From an uncultured Bacteroidales bacterium (GTDB lineage Bacteria > Bacteroidota > Bacteroidia > Bacteroidales > UBA932): a stretch of 64,000 bases of DNA. This document shows positions 32,905 to 41,264 of the stretch, one piece after another. Every line of letters starts with the position of its first letter. Positions within the stretch are counted from its first letter, which is position 1. Under the pieces are notes generated by a model that was not told the origin of the DNA, did no database searches, and saw nothing but the letters and a program-made list of their open reading frames with translations. Made by a program: the position numbers and the translations under genes. Location: assembly GCA_946187865.1 (NCBI GenBank), contig CAMHST010000001.1, positions 44,070-108,069 on the forward strand, given 5' to 3'.

Positions 32905-34819
32905 CCCCCGGCTCCGGATCCGGCCGGTTGAGTTCCTTTTGCACGAGGTTATAAACCTCGTTGCGGATGCGCTTATAGTTGAGCCGGACCTCCTTCATGA
33001 TTGTTTCTTTTGTTGTATCGACGACCTGCGGGACTTCCTCCTTGTGGGTCGTCTTTCCGTCCGAGATAATCTCCCCGCAGAACACCTTCGGGTGGATCTT
33101 CTGCCGATACTCATCGGCCACGTAGCCGCAGAAGGAGCCTTGCGACAGCGCCTCTATACGGCTGGCCGGGAGCACATCCCGCTGCTGGAAGGATATGGTG
33201 ACGTGTTCGGAGGTGTCGCTCTCCTGATAGGAGCGTGTTTCCTGCTCGAACTTGCCGAACGACTTGGACAGTCCCTCGGCCGTCTCGCCCTTGACAGCAC
33301 CGGCAAAGACGTTCCCCACCGTGTTGAAGATGACGTCCGATTCCTTCTTGTCGTAATCTTTCACCAGCTGGGATTTGTCCTGGGCGCCTAGTACCACAGC
33401 GACCTTATTCTGCCGGGCCGTGTTGATGAGGTGGTCCAGGCCTTTCAGGTAGATGGTGGGCAGTTCGTCAATCAGCACGCCGCAGCGCATCATCCCGGGC
33501 CGGTTGATAATCTTGAAGAGCTGGCTCATCAGCATGGCCAGCGTGGTCCCGTAGACCTGCTGACGGGTGGGATTGTTCCCCACGCAGACAATCTTCGGAT
33601 GCTGCGGGTCGTTGATTTGCAGGGAGAAATCGTCCCCGGAGAGCGTCCAGTACAGGGTTTCGGAGACAAAGCGGTTGAGTGGCACACGGGCCGATGCAAT
33701 CTGGCCCTGCAGCTGCTCGAAGGCCCGGTCCGTTATGGCGTCCTGAAAAGTGTTGCGCTTCACGTCCAGTTCCGGATAGCGCTGCATAATCAGCAGCACG
33801 TGCTTGTAGTTCTGCCCCATCAGCTCGATGAGGTGCGGAAATGTGCAATACTTGCCGCCCTCGTAGATTCGAAGGAACCAGATGAGCATATCCACGTAGC
33901 AACGGGCAGACAGTGAGAAGAAATCATCCCCCTTGTTCGTCTCCTTGCTGGCGTTTTTCATGATTACCTCGGCAATCTCCGTGGCGTCGATGGGGTCCTG
34001 CAGGTAGCGCGGATGGATGGGGTTGAAGCGGTGCGAGTACAGCGGGTCATCAAAGTTCACCACATACATCTCCGGCTTCACGCCCTTGTAGCAGTCGATG
34101 TTGTCCAGCAGCTCGTTCATCACGCGCTGAGTGAGGTCCGGGAACTTGTAGTCATACACAAAGAGCGAATAGCCCTTCTGGATCATCTGCCGGATGTAAG
34201 GGCCATAGACCGAGTGAGTCTTGCCGGAGCCGGGCGTGCCGATGACCATCGTCCCGCGGAAAGGGTTCACCACATTGATGTAGCCCTTGTGCATCTTGCC
34301 TTTATCCTGATACCGCGTGGGGATATTGATGCTGTAGCGGTTTTCAATCAGCCTTTCGCACTGCGGGAAAGTATCGTTTCCCCGGTCCATCGTACCGGCC
34401 TTCATCGCCCTCCAGGCACGGCCCAGGGCGATGGCGCCCATCAGATACAAGGCGAAACCCACCAGTGTCATCAACACGTACAGCAGCCCGGTTCCCGCCG
34501 CACGTCCGCCGAAGAATAGGGCCGCCCCGATGCCGACGGGAAGGGCTACCTCCTGCCACTGCGCCTCCTTGGAACTGCCGCTCCGGACCATCACGGACCA
34601 GGTGCAGAAGAACAGCGCAATCAGCCGCACATCCCACCAGTTCTGCATCACTCCTGCCTTGTAGATGGCCAGCATCAGCGAGTCCGTCAGTCCGGCTGTC
34701 AGGTGCAACTCCGCCCAGAACGGGTAGGCCTCATAGTAAATCATTATCAGTACCAGCGCTCCCGAGAAATATAGGAACGCCGAAAACATGGGTTTAGTTC
34801 TTGAATCCATACGCCTCAA
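32885..34819 (-). CDS. mobC: MobC/TraG-type conjugal coupling ATPase (T4CP)
   Basis: Walker A 'VIGTPGSGKTHSVYGPYIRQMIQKGYSLFVYDYKFPDLT', 'VLIDELPTIYLKGLDHLINTARQNKVAVVLGAQDKSQL', N-terminal TMs. Confidence 0.9.
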   Translation of the reverse strand: MRRMDSRTKPMFSAFLYFSGALVLIMIYYEAYPFWAELHLTAGLTDSLMLAIYKAGVMQNWWDVRLIALFFCTWSVMVRSGSSKEAQWQEVALPVGIGAALFFGGRAAGTGLLYVLMTLVGFALYLMGAIALGRAWRAMKAGTMDRGNDTFPQCERLIENRYSINIPTRYQDKGKMHKGYINVVNPFRGTMVIGTPGSGKTHSVYGPYIRQMIQKGYSLFVYDYKFPDLTQRVMNELLDNIDCYKGVKPEMYVVNFDDPLYSHRFNPIHPRYLQDPIDATEIAEVIMKNASKETNKGDDFFSLSARCYVDMLIWFLRIYEGGKYCTFPHLIELMGQNYKHVLLIMQRYPELDVKRNTFQDAITDRAFEQLQGQIASARVPLNRFVSETLYWTLSGDDFSLQINDPQHPKIVCVGNNPTRQQVYGTTLAMLMSQLFKIINRPGMMRCGVLIDELPTIYLKGLDHLINTARQNKVAVVLGAQDKSQLVKDYDKKESDVIFNTVGNVFAGAVKGETAEGLSKSFGKFEQETRSYQESDTSEHVTISFQQRDVLPASRIEALSQGSFCGYVADEYRQKIHPKVFCGEIISDGKTTHKEEVPQVVDTTKETIMKEVRLNYKRIRNEVYNLVQKELNRPDPEPGATAASS

Positions 34820-34822
34820 TCT

Positions 34823-36004
34823 TTATCTGTGTCTTCCCCTTCTCATGATCTCCTCATCCTCGTGACGGCGGCTCCGTTCCGCCGCCATCGCAGCCACCAG
34901 CGATTCGGCCGCCTCTTCTGCTGCCGTTTTCTGCCGGGGCTCCTCCCAGACTTTCCACTCCCGGTCCTCCGGAGGCCACTTGGTCATCCGGGCTTCCTCG
35001 AACTGACCGGCGGTGATGCCCTTCAACTCGCTGGACTTGAACACGCAGCGGGTCTGATGGTCGATGAAAGTAACGCCGAAAATCTTCCCCTCCTTGGTGC
35101 GGGAAAAGACAATCCCGATGTTCTTTTTCCGAAGAATCCGCCGCGTATGCAGCTCGGAAGTGCCATTTTTCAAGGCTATGCGGGCCAGGTTGGCCACGCG
35201 CTGCTTCTCCTTGTCACGTTTCTCTTTCTTGCAATCTTCAATGTGCTTGCGGATTTCTTCCATCGCAGGTACGTTCAGGTCTTTTTCCGGGATGGGCGCC
35301 GTACATTTGCGCCCGGTCTTGGGGTCAACGCCATAGTAAACCAGCATCGGCTTGCGCCGTATCATCTGCTCTTCCACAACTACGCCGAACTGCTTCATCA
35401 GCATCTTATACTGCTCGCCGGTGGTGAAATGGTACTTCATGGCCAGCTCCACAAGCGCTTCTATCTGCTTCATATAGTCGCCCTTCTCAGGGTCGAAACG
35501 CGGATAATCCACCCGCTCATCCTTCGGCCCTTTGTCCTTCTTCTCCTTCTTTTCTCCCTTGCCGATGGTGAAGCCGTACTTCGGGGCCAGCTCCTTCATC
35601 AGCTCCTGGCAGCGTCGGTGCTCCTGATGGTCGGGAATCTTCCGGCCGTCCTTGTCCACGCGCACGGATACGATATGGTAGTGCTCGCGGCCGATGTCGT
35701 TGTGCCGGTAGATGATGAAGGGCTGGTTGCCATAACCGAGGCCCTCCATCATTTCCCGAGCAAAGCTGACAATCTGTTCCTGGCTCATCCCGTCCGTCAC
35801 CGACGGATTGATGGACATGTGAAAGGACATCTTCTCGCACCGGCGGCTGCCGCGTTCATACCGCTCGAAAGTCTCAAGCGGTTTCTCCGGGTTATCGAGA
35901 CCCTGGGAACAGACCACGGCAGCCTTGCCCTCTTCCACTTTCCTCTCATTGTACTGGAGGCTGGTGGAACAGTGCGGTGTGGGTGCGTTGATTTTCACTA
36001 CCAT
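34823..36004 (-). CDS. mobB: MobB-type relaxase
   Basis: 'KMSFHMSINPSVTDGMSQEQIVSFAREMMEGLGYGNQPFIIYRHNDIGREHYHIVSVRVDKDGRKI' relaxase HxH motif. Confidence 0.9.
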   Translation of the reverse strand: MVVKINAPTPHCSTSLQYNERKVEEGKAAVVCSQGLDNPEKPLETFERYERGSRRCEKMSFHMSINPSVTDGMSQEQIVSFAREMMEGLGYGNQPFIIYRHNDIGREHYHIVSVRVDKDGRKIPDHQEHRRCQELMKELAPKYGFTIGKGEKKEKKDKGPKDERVDYPRFDPEKGDYMKQIEALVELAMKYHFTTGEQYKMLMKQFGVVVEEQMIRRKPMLVYYGVDPKTGRKCTAPIPEKDLNVPAMEEIRKHIEDCKKEKRDKEKQRVANLARIALKNGTSELHTRRILRKKNIGIVFSRTKEGKIFGVTFIDHQTRCVFKSSELKGITAGQFEEARMTKWPPEDREWKVWEEPRQKTAAEEAAESLVAAMAAERSRRHEDEEIMRRGRHR

Positions 36005-36044
36005 GTCATAAACAGTTCAGGTCAACAGAGTAAATCCGAATCAG

Positions 36045-36350
36045 TCAGCTCTCCTTGGGGAGCGGTGCCAGGTCCAGGCTGCCCACCCAGACGTCCAGGT
36101 TCACATAGGTCTTGCCTTCCTTCTCCACCACATTCACCTTGAGGTTCCCGAGGATGGACACGAAGCGTCCCTTCTTCAGGTACTCGGCGATGCCGGTCTT
36201 CTTCATCCGGCATGTGTAGTACGTCGGCTTTTCTTCCTTGTCCCGGCCGTCTTTCACGGCCACGTCGAAACGGAGCATCTCGGCCCCTTCCTTCCCTTGG
36301 ATCACCTCGCAATCCTTGGCGAGGTTCCCCGAAATCAAAATGGTTTGCAT
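36045..36350 (-). CDS. ssb: Single-stranded DNA-binding protein (OB fold), short form
   Basis: 'MQTILISGNLAKDCEVIQ...LRFDVAVKDG...TYYTCRMKKTGIAEYLKKGRFVSILGNLKVNVVEKEGKTYVNLDVWV'. Confidence 0.85.
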   Translation of the reverse strand: MQTILISGNLAKDCEVIQGKEGAEMLRFDVAVKDGRDKEEKPTYYTCRMKKTGIAEYLKKGRFVSILGNLKVNVVEKEGKTYVNLDVWVGSLDLAPLPKES

Positions 36351-36372
36351 AATGCGTTTGGGTTAAAAATGG

Positions 36373-36825
36373 TTATACATAGGAGGACTCATCATCCTCA
36401 CTTTCTTTCTCATCTCCTTCTTCACCGGCGCAGCCGGTCACCTCCTCCCGGATGACCGAAAAGGTCCTGACCATTTCGGTCATCATCTCCTTCATCTCGG
36501 TCATGTCGTGCTCGATGTCCCGCGCATTGATAATGACGTTCCCGTGCCTGTCGCGCACGAGCGCAAGGCGGTTGAGCGTCTTTACGCGCTGGTTGTAGTT
36601 CACGCCGATGCGCTTGAGATCCAGGCGGAGCAGCTCGATCTGCTTCGCCACGTTTGCCTCATTCAGACTAAGGTTCCTGCGCTTGCGGACGCGCGTAGAA
36701 AGCAGCGCGTCACGGATGTACCTTGAACGGTTGTTATACCCGGAAAGATGCATCTGGGTATTCAGCTTCTCGAACTCTTTCTCCGAGAAACGCACATTGA
36801 CATAGTGTTTTCTAATCTCTCTCAC
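36373..36825 (-). CDS. mobA: MobA-type plasmid mobilization protein (ribbon-helix-helix); likely GTG start
   Basis: 'HYVNVRFSEKEFEKLNTQMHLSGYNNRSRYIRDALL...LDLKRIGVNYNQRVKTLNRL'; ORF-track start at 37044 runs through structured non-coding DNA and is probably over-extended. Confidence 0.8.
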   Translation of the reverse strand: MREIRKHYVNVRFSEKEFEKLNTQMHLSGYNNRSRYIRDALLSTRVRKRRNLSLNEANVAKQIELLRLDLKRIGVNYNQRVKTLNRLALVRDRHGNVIINARDIEHDMTEMKEMMTEMVRTFSVIREEVTGCAGEEGDEKESEDDESSYV

Positions 36826-36866
36826 AATACCAAACTCTACATTAAACACTGTCTCCACTGCCCAGA

Positions 36867-36996
36867 CGGGCCGTAGGCCCGAAAGCAGGCGACTTCGGAG
36901 CCTGCTGTGCCCGCCGTAGGCGCACGAGATGGCCCCGTAGGGGTCTGCGTTCGTGACACGAAAGCCCATCTCGCAATCTGGACTAACGCCCAGATT
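36867..36996. repeat. Run of consecutive hairpins upstream of mobA (candidate oriT/leader)
   Basis: CGGGCC-GTA-GGCCCG; AGCAGGC-N9-GCCTGCT; CGCC-GTA-GGCG; GGCCCC-GTA-GGGGTC; TTCGTG-A-CACGAA; CGAGATGG..CCATCTCG; AATCTGG..CCAGATT. Confidence 0.75.
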
Positions 36997-37103
36997 CACC
37001 GCTCCTTTATAAGTCGCGCTGCAAACATAGGCATTTTGTGGCAAATTGACAAATACTATTTGACAAAGTAAGACAAAACATATACTTTTGTGGCGGACTT
37101 TTC

Positions 37104-37264
37104 TGATATCAATGCATCAATGTAAGGATGTATCTTGATAGAAAGGATAGAAGATAGCTTGTCATCTTGATAGCTTGATAGGTTGAAACAATGGCATAAA
37201 GATGCATTGATATCAAGATGACATGATGAAATGATGACAAGATGAGAAGATACAATGATATCAA
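37104..37264. promoter_or_regulatory. mobA/orf divergent region with TGATATCAA palindromes and 15-bp inverted repeat
   Basis: TGATATCAA at 37104, 37208, 37256; TGATATCAATGCATC (37104-37118) is the exact reverse complement of GATGCATTGATATCA (37201-37215). Confidence 0.65.
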
Positions 37265-37297
37265 GTAATCAAGTAACCAAGTAAACATTATATCAAT

Positions 37298-37606
37298 ATG
37301 ACACAGTTGGACGAATTCCGGGAGCAGCTGCGACAGCGCCCCAAGCTACATCAAGATGAGAGAGACAAGCCGGTGGCCGAGGATCCCTCGGCGCCAAAGA
37401 AGGTGAGAAAGAAAAAGGATGCCCCGCAGGAGCGGGCGGCCGTCTGGATTCCCAAGGAGGTTCAGCGCAAAGTCCGCCTGCTGGGAATCTGGCTGGACTC
37501 GGAAGGGCTGGAGGATGCCCCCTCCCTCGGCGATGTCATCACCGAGGCAATTGAGCATCTTATCGACACCAAGTACCCTAAAGCGAAGAAATTTGCCGAG
37601 AAATGA
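37298..37606 (+). CDS. Hypothetical small basic protein (possible RHH/partition-like)
   Basis: 102 aa; 'ERAAVWIPKEVQRKVRLLGIWLDSEGLEDAPSLGDVITEAIEHLI'. Confidence 0.65.
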   Translation: MTQLDEFREQLRQRPKLHQDERDKPVAEDPSAPKKVRKKKDAPQERAAVWIPKEVQRKVRLLGIWLDSEGLEDAPSLGDVITEAIEHLIDTKYPKAKKFAEK

Positions 37607-37636
37607 CTAAATTTGTTTCTTGGATGATTTCAGACG

Positions 37637-38200
37637 ATGAAAAGTACAATTAACGAGGACAACAAATGGAAGGTGCTCCACTCCGAGTATCTGATACAGC
37701 GCCCGTGGCTGACGGTGCGCAAGGATGAGGTGCAACTTCCGGATGGTCGCATCAATCCTGAGTACTATATCTTTGAGTGCCGCGATGGTGTGAACATTAT
37801 TGCCATCACAAAGACCGGCGAAATCATCCTGGAACGCCAGTACCGGCACGGCCTGGGCAAGACTTGCTACGAGCTACCCTGTGGTGTAGTGGAAGATGGT
37901 GAAACGCCGCTGCAGGCCGCCAAGCGCGAACTTCTGGAGGAAACCGGATACTCCGGAGGCATGTGGCAGGAACTGATGACCATTTCTCCCAACGTGGGCA
38001 CTCACAATAATCTGGTGCATTGTTTCCTCGCCCGGGATGTCGAGAAGGTTGCCGACCAGAGACTGGACCCTACCGAAGACATCAAAATCTCCCTTCACAG
38101 CGAATCCTATGTGCGTGAACTGCTGGTCGATAACCAGATTATGCACGGGCAGATGGTCGCCTCGTTGTGGAAATTCTTCTATCAGCTGGATAAGAAATAG
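37637..38200 (+). CDS. NUDIX hydrolase
   Basis: NUDIX box 'GVVEDGETPLQAAKRELLEETGYSG'. Confidence 0.93.
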   Translation: MKSTINEDNKWKVLHSEYLIQRPWLTVRKDEVQLPDGRINPEYYIFECRDGVNIIAITKTGEIILERQYRHGLGKTCYELPCGVVEDGETPLQAAKRELLEETGYSGGMWQELMTISPNVGTHNNLVHCFLARDVEKVADQRLDPTEDIKISLHSESYVRELLVDNQIMHGQMVASLWKFFYQLDKK

Positions 38201-38203
38201 GAT

Positions 38204-38344
38204 AGCCGGTCAGGCGGGCTTGCCCGACTGACGGGCGGAAAGAGGCGCGGCGGTGGAACAGTCTCTGACGGGCTTGCCCCGGCAGAGTCTGTGGAGCCGT
38301 GAGACTTTCGCGGCGGCTTCGCCGACGTGAAGGTCTCAAGCGCC
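38204..38344 (+). repeat. 141-bp multi-hairpin direct repeat, copy 1
   Basis: Starts 3 bp after the NUDIX stop; about 96% identical (6 mismatches) to 38668-38808. Confidence 0.92.
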
Positions 38345-38457
38345 GACGGAGCGGAAGTGGGGTTGGCAGCTTGCTGACAACCCGACTGGAGTGACAACCC
38401 GTAACAAATGCCACGGTTTTTGCATCTATAGAGGCGTAAAACCAATCAAGTACAACA

Positions 38458-38766
38458 ATGAAACCGAGGAAAGGAAAGAAACTGCGGATTACGGAGGCCG
38501 ACTATATGTTGGCCCAGCGCAGGGCGGCTCGGATGGAAGAGATTGCCGAGCACGGGAGGCCGGTTTCATACTCGGCGTTCCACAAATCCAAAAAGGTCTA
38601 TGACCGCAAGCGTTTGAAGAGGACGGGCATCAATCTCGATGACTCGTTCTCTTTTCGTGCTTGGGAGAGCCGGTCAGGCGGGTTTACCCGACTGACGGGC
38701 GGTAATAGGCGCGGCGGTGGAACAGTCTCTGACGGGCTTGCCCCGGCAGAGTCTGTGGAGCCGTGA
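38458..38766 (+). CDS. Small basic hypothetical protein; last ~33 codons encoded by repeat copy 2
   Basis: 'MKPRKGKKLRITEADYMLAQRRAARMEEIAEHGRPVSYSAFHKSKKVYDRKRLKRTGINLDDSFSF' plausible; tail lies in the repeat. Confidence 0.5.
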   Translation: MKPRKGKKLRITEADYMLAQRRAARMEEIAEHGRPVSYSAFHKSKKVYDRKRLKRTGINLDDSFSFRAWESRSGGFTRLTGGNRRGGGTVSDGLAPAESVEP

Positions 38767-38808
38767 GACTTTCGCGGCGGCTCCGCCGACGTAAAGGTCT
38801 CAAGCGCC
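38668..38808 (+). repeat. 141-bp multi-hairpin direct repeat, copy 2
   Basis: AGCCGGTCAGGCGGG...GGTCTCAAGCGCC, 6 mismatches to copy 1, no indels. Confidence 0.92.
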
Positions 38809-38881
38809 ATTCAGCGGAGATGAAGCGGCAGGTTCACCTGACGCTTGGTCGGAGCGGAGATTTTGGTTAAATTTGCAATAC

Positions 38882-39045
38882 GACACGGCGGGACGTTCTT
38901 TTGCTAATGGCCAGAGCAGGCCCTGTTCCGCTGTGATGCCTTTCGGGCATGGTCGGAGTCCTTTTTCACGCGGGGCTCCGGTTTCGTTTGTGCTCCGGGC
39001 GGAAGCACAATTATAAACCCTCACTATGCTGTAGCGAGGGTTTTG
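38882..39045 (+). ncRNA. Candidate structured small RNA with terminator, antisense to the RadC-like gene 3' end
   Basis: Upstream TAAATTTG (-7-like, about 38868), hairpins ATGCC-GGCAT and TTGTGCT-N-AGCACAA, ending in AACCCTC-N13-GAGGGTTTT; no convincing + strand ORF. Confidence 0.3.
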
Positions 39046-39620
39046 AGGATGGTTTCGTTATATTTGGCTTTATGCTCCTCCTGGAAGGAATAGTAAGAGG
39101 AATCGGAGATGATGATGTGGTCGAAGAGGTGTAGTTCTACTGCTGCACAGGCTTTCTCAAGAGTCTTGGTCGCCAGAACATCTGCCTTGCTGGGCATGGG
39201 ATCACCCGTGGGATGGTTGTGGGAAATGATGATGCCGTGGGCGCCGAGGAGTAATGCATGACGGAGAATCTGCTTGTTGTCAATGGTAGTCTGGGTAAAG
39301 CCACCCTTGGAAATCTGCATCCGCTTGATGATGGTGTTCTTGCGGGAGAGATAAAGAATCCAGCACTCTTCATGGTCCAGTCCCTTCATGACGGGCAGCA
39401 GGTAGAAACTGGCCAGGTCGGCATTCTTGATTTGCACGTTCGTACTAACCGGTATGGAAACCATGTATTCGGAAATGGCTTCTCTCAGGACACCGATTCT
39501 GTCCAGCTGTTCATTAGAGAAACCTTCCAGATAACCGGCGCCGCTGGCAAGGATAAGGTCGGATACATTCCAGTCTTCGCGGAGTTCAAGCCCCAGCTTG
39601 TTGAGTTCTTCACATCTCAT
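39024..39620 (-). CDS. RadC-like JAB/MPN domain protein
   Basis: 'GAHGIIISHNHPTGDPMPSKADVLATKTLEKACAAVELHLFDHIIISDSSYYSFQE'. Confidence 0.92.
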   Translation of the reverse strand: MRCEELNKLGLELREDWNVSDLILASGAGYLEGFSNEQLDRIGVLREAISEYMVSIPVSTNVQIKNADLASFYLLPVMKGLDHEECWILYLSRKNTIIKRMQISKGGFTQTTIDNKQILRHALLLGAHGIIISHNHPTGDPMPSKADVLATKTLEKACAAVELHLFDHIIISDSSYYSFQEEHKAKYNETILKTLATA

Positions 39621-39780
39621 AAGGCAGCAAGTTAAGGGTTGAACCATTGACACTGACCAACGTGAGCCCCAGTTCATCAATCAGGTTCCGGAGCTCGGAT
39701 TTCATGGATGCACTCATCCTGGATGCCATCTCCTGAAGCATCTGCTTCTTTGTGAGATTTCTTTGTTCTGAAAGTTTCAT
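39610..39780 (-). CDS. Small hypothetical protein overlapping the RadC-like gene
   Basis: 'MKLSEQRNLTKKQMLQEMASRMSASMKSELRNLIDELGLTLVSVNGSTLNLLPYEM'. Confidence 0.5.
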   Translation of the reverse strand: MKLSEQRNLTKKQMLQEMASRMSASMKSELRNLIDELGLTLVSVNGSTLNLLPYEM

Positions 39781-39786
39781 AATACA

Positions 39787-39989
39787 ATCAATTAGAGGGT
39801 TTAACGAATTATGGAGCGCTGGCAATCAATGCGGTTTGAGATGCAAGGTTTTTGTCGAAAATACTACCCCGCAGGGGTGGAGATTTTCGGCAAAAGGCCG
39901 CAGGCCCCTGACCTTGCAGCTCAAAGACGGCCTCCGGCCGTCAGCATTGATTATTTATGCGGAGGAATTCGATAAACCCTCTGATTGAT
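39787..39989. repeat. ~200-bp multi-tier imperfect inverted repeat (nested hairpins)
   Basis: Outer arms 39787-39810/39966-39989 (22/24); 39824-39832/39944-39952 (9/9); 39835-39848/39912-39925 (13/14); inner hairpins 39856-39889, 39896-39906, 39926-39942. Confidence 0.88.
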
Positions 39990-40004
39990 GGAGGCAACGA
40001 AGAA

Positions 40005-40130
40005 AAAGTATTCAAAACTTAGGAACGGCTCCGAGAGTTACTCAATTCTTAGGAGAAAAGTATTCAATCCTTAGGAGGAAAGTATTCAAAACTTAGGAAA
40101 CCGAGGCTGAAAAGTATTCAAAACTTAGGA
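40005..40130 (+). repeat. Five iterons, consensus AAAGTATTCAAAACTTAGGA
   Basis: 40005-40024, 40035-40054 (degenerate), 40057-40076, 40079-40098, 40111-40130; start spacing 30/22/22/32. Confidence 0.9.
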
Positions 40131-40231
40131 AACCGGCCCCGTTTCACACCTTCCAATCATCAAATATACAACGAATTAACAACGCCCGAAAAGCGCCGTA
40201 CAAATTGAATCATTACAAGTATAAATAAATA

Positions 40232-41264
40232 TATGACTAACAAATGTTTTACCTAAAATAGACCTTGCGCCTCGTCTTGGCACAATCAGGCACTACTTTC
40301 GTACCATCAAACGACGATATACGATGAACCTGATTGATTTCACCAAGGAGTTTCCGAACGATGAAGCCTGCGAGCGCAAGTTGAAAGAGTACCGAATAAG
40401 GGAGGGCGTGGTCTGCCCCAAGTGCGGATGCGTCCACCATTACTGGAAGAATGACAAGAAATGCTTCGAGTGCAAACAGTGCCACTACCGGCAGAGCCTT
40501 ACGGCCAATACCGTGATGCACGGGAGCCAGCTCCCGCTGCTGTACTGGTTCACGGCCATTCATCTGCTCACGTCCACGAAGAAGAGTTTCTCCGCGGCGG
40601 AGCTTCAGCGGCAGCTCGGCCACAAGAACTATATGCCAATCTGGGCGATGCTTCATAAACTGAGGATAGCGATGGGCAAACGGGACGAACGGTACACACT
40701 CAAGAACATGGTGGAACTCGACGAAGGGTTCTTCACGACGGAAGTGCCTGACGATGAGAAGGGAAAGCCTCTCAAGAAAGGCCGTGGCAGCCAGCGGAAG
40801 ACGAAGGTCCTGGTGATGGCCGAGACCGTGGAGGGCAACCCGACGAAGAAAAGCCACAAGCACACGGCCGTCAAGCACATCAAGATGATCGTCATCGACG
40901 ACCTCTCGTCCGAGACCATCGACGGCAAAGTAAAAGACAATATTGAATCAAGCTCAACCATCATCAGTGATCATTCCACGTCATACGCCAACTTCAAGTC
41001 CATCGTGGCCAGCCACCGTCCCCAGGTCATCCCGAAGGATCAGGTCGGCCAGATCCTGCCCTGGGTCCACATCGCCATCAGCAACGCCAAACGCCTCTTC
41101 CTGGATGTCTACCATGACATCTGCCCCGGCTACATCCAGAACTACCTCAGCGAGTTCTGCTGGAAGTTCAACCGCCGGACGATGGGCAATGAGATGTTCG
41201 ACAGGCTCGTCGTGGCAGGACTGGGCTATAAAAACTCGTTTAGGTATAACATTTAGTATTCATA
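40232..41264 (+). mobile_element. IS1595-family (ISXO2-like) insertion sequence, 1033 bp
   Basis: 26-bp TIRs TATGACTAACAAATGTTTTACCTAAA / TATGAATACTAAATGTTATACCTAAA (22/26); 8-bp TSD AATAAATA at 40224-40231 and 41265-41272. Confidence 0.93.
40324..41256 (+). CDS. IS1595-family transposase
   Basis: N-terminal zinc ribbon 'CPKCGCVHHYWKNDKKCFECKQCHYRQSLTANTVMHGSQLPLLYW', 'VELDEGFF'; 'AISNAKRLFLDVYHDICPGYIQNYLSEFCWKFNRR'. Confidence 0.95.
   Translation: MNLIDFTKEFPNDEACERKLKEYRIREGVVCPKCGCVHHYWKNDKKCFECKQCHYRQSLTANTVMHGSQLPLLYWFTAIHLLTSTKKSFSAAELQRQLGHKNYMPIWAMLHKLRIAMGKRDERYTLKNMVELDEGFFTTEVPDDEKGKPLKKGRGSQRKTKVLVMAETVEGNPTKKSHKHTAVKHIKMIVIDDLSSETIDGKVKDNIESSSTIISDHSTSYANFKSIVASHRPQVIPKDQVGQILPWVHIAISNAKRLFLDVYHDICPGYIQNYLSEFCWKFNRRTMGNEMFDRLVVAGLGYKNSFRYNI

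Noticed and set aside
36826-37044. N-terminal extension of MobA as in the ORF track
   Set aside because: Encoded by hairpin-dense DNA; RHH domain begins after about residue 74, GTG start at 36825 more plausible
38204-38846. Integron attC sites
   Set aside because: No IntI-type integrase and no clear RYYYAAC/GTTRRRY box pairs bounding the repeats; only the layout is reminiscent
40005-40130. CRISPR array
   Set aside because: 20-bp units with 2-12-bp spacers and irregular spacing, no cas genes; fits plasmid iterons
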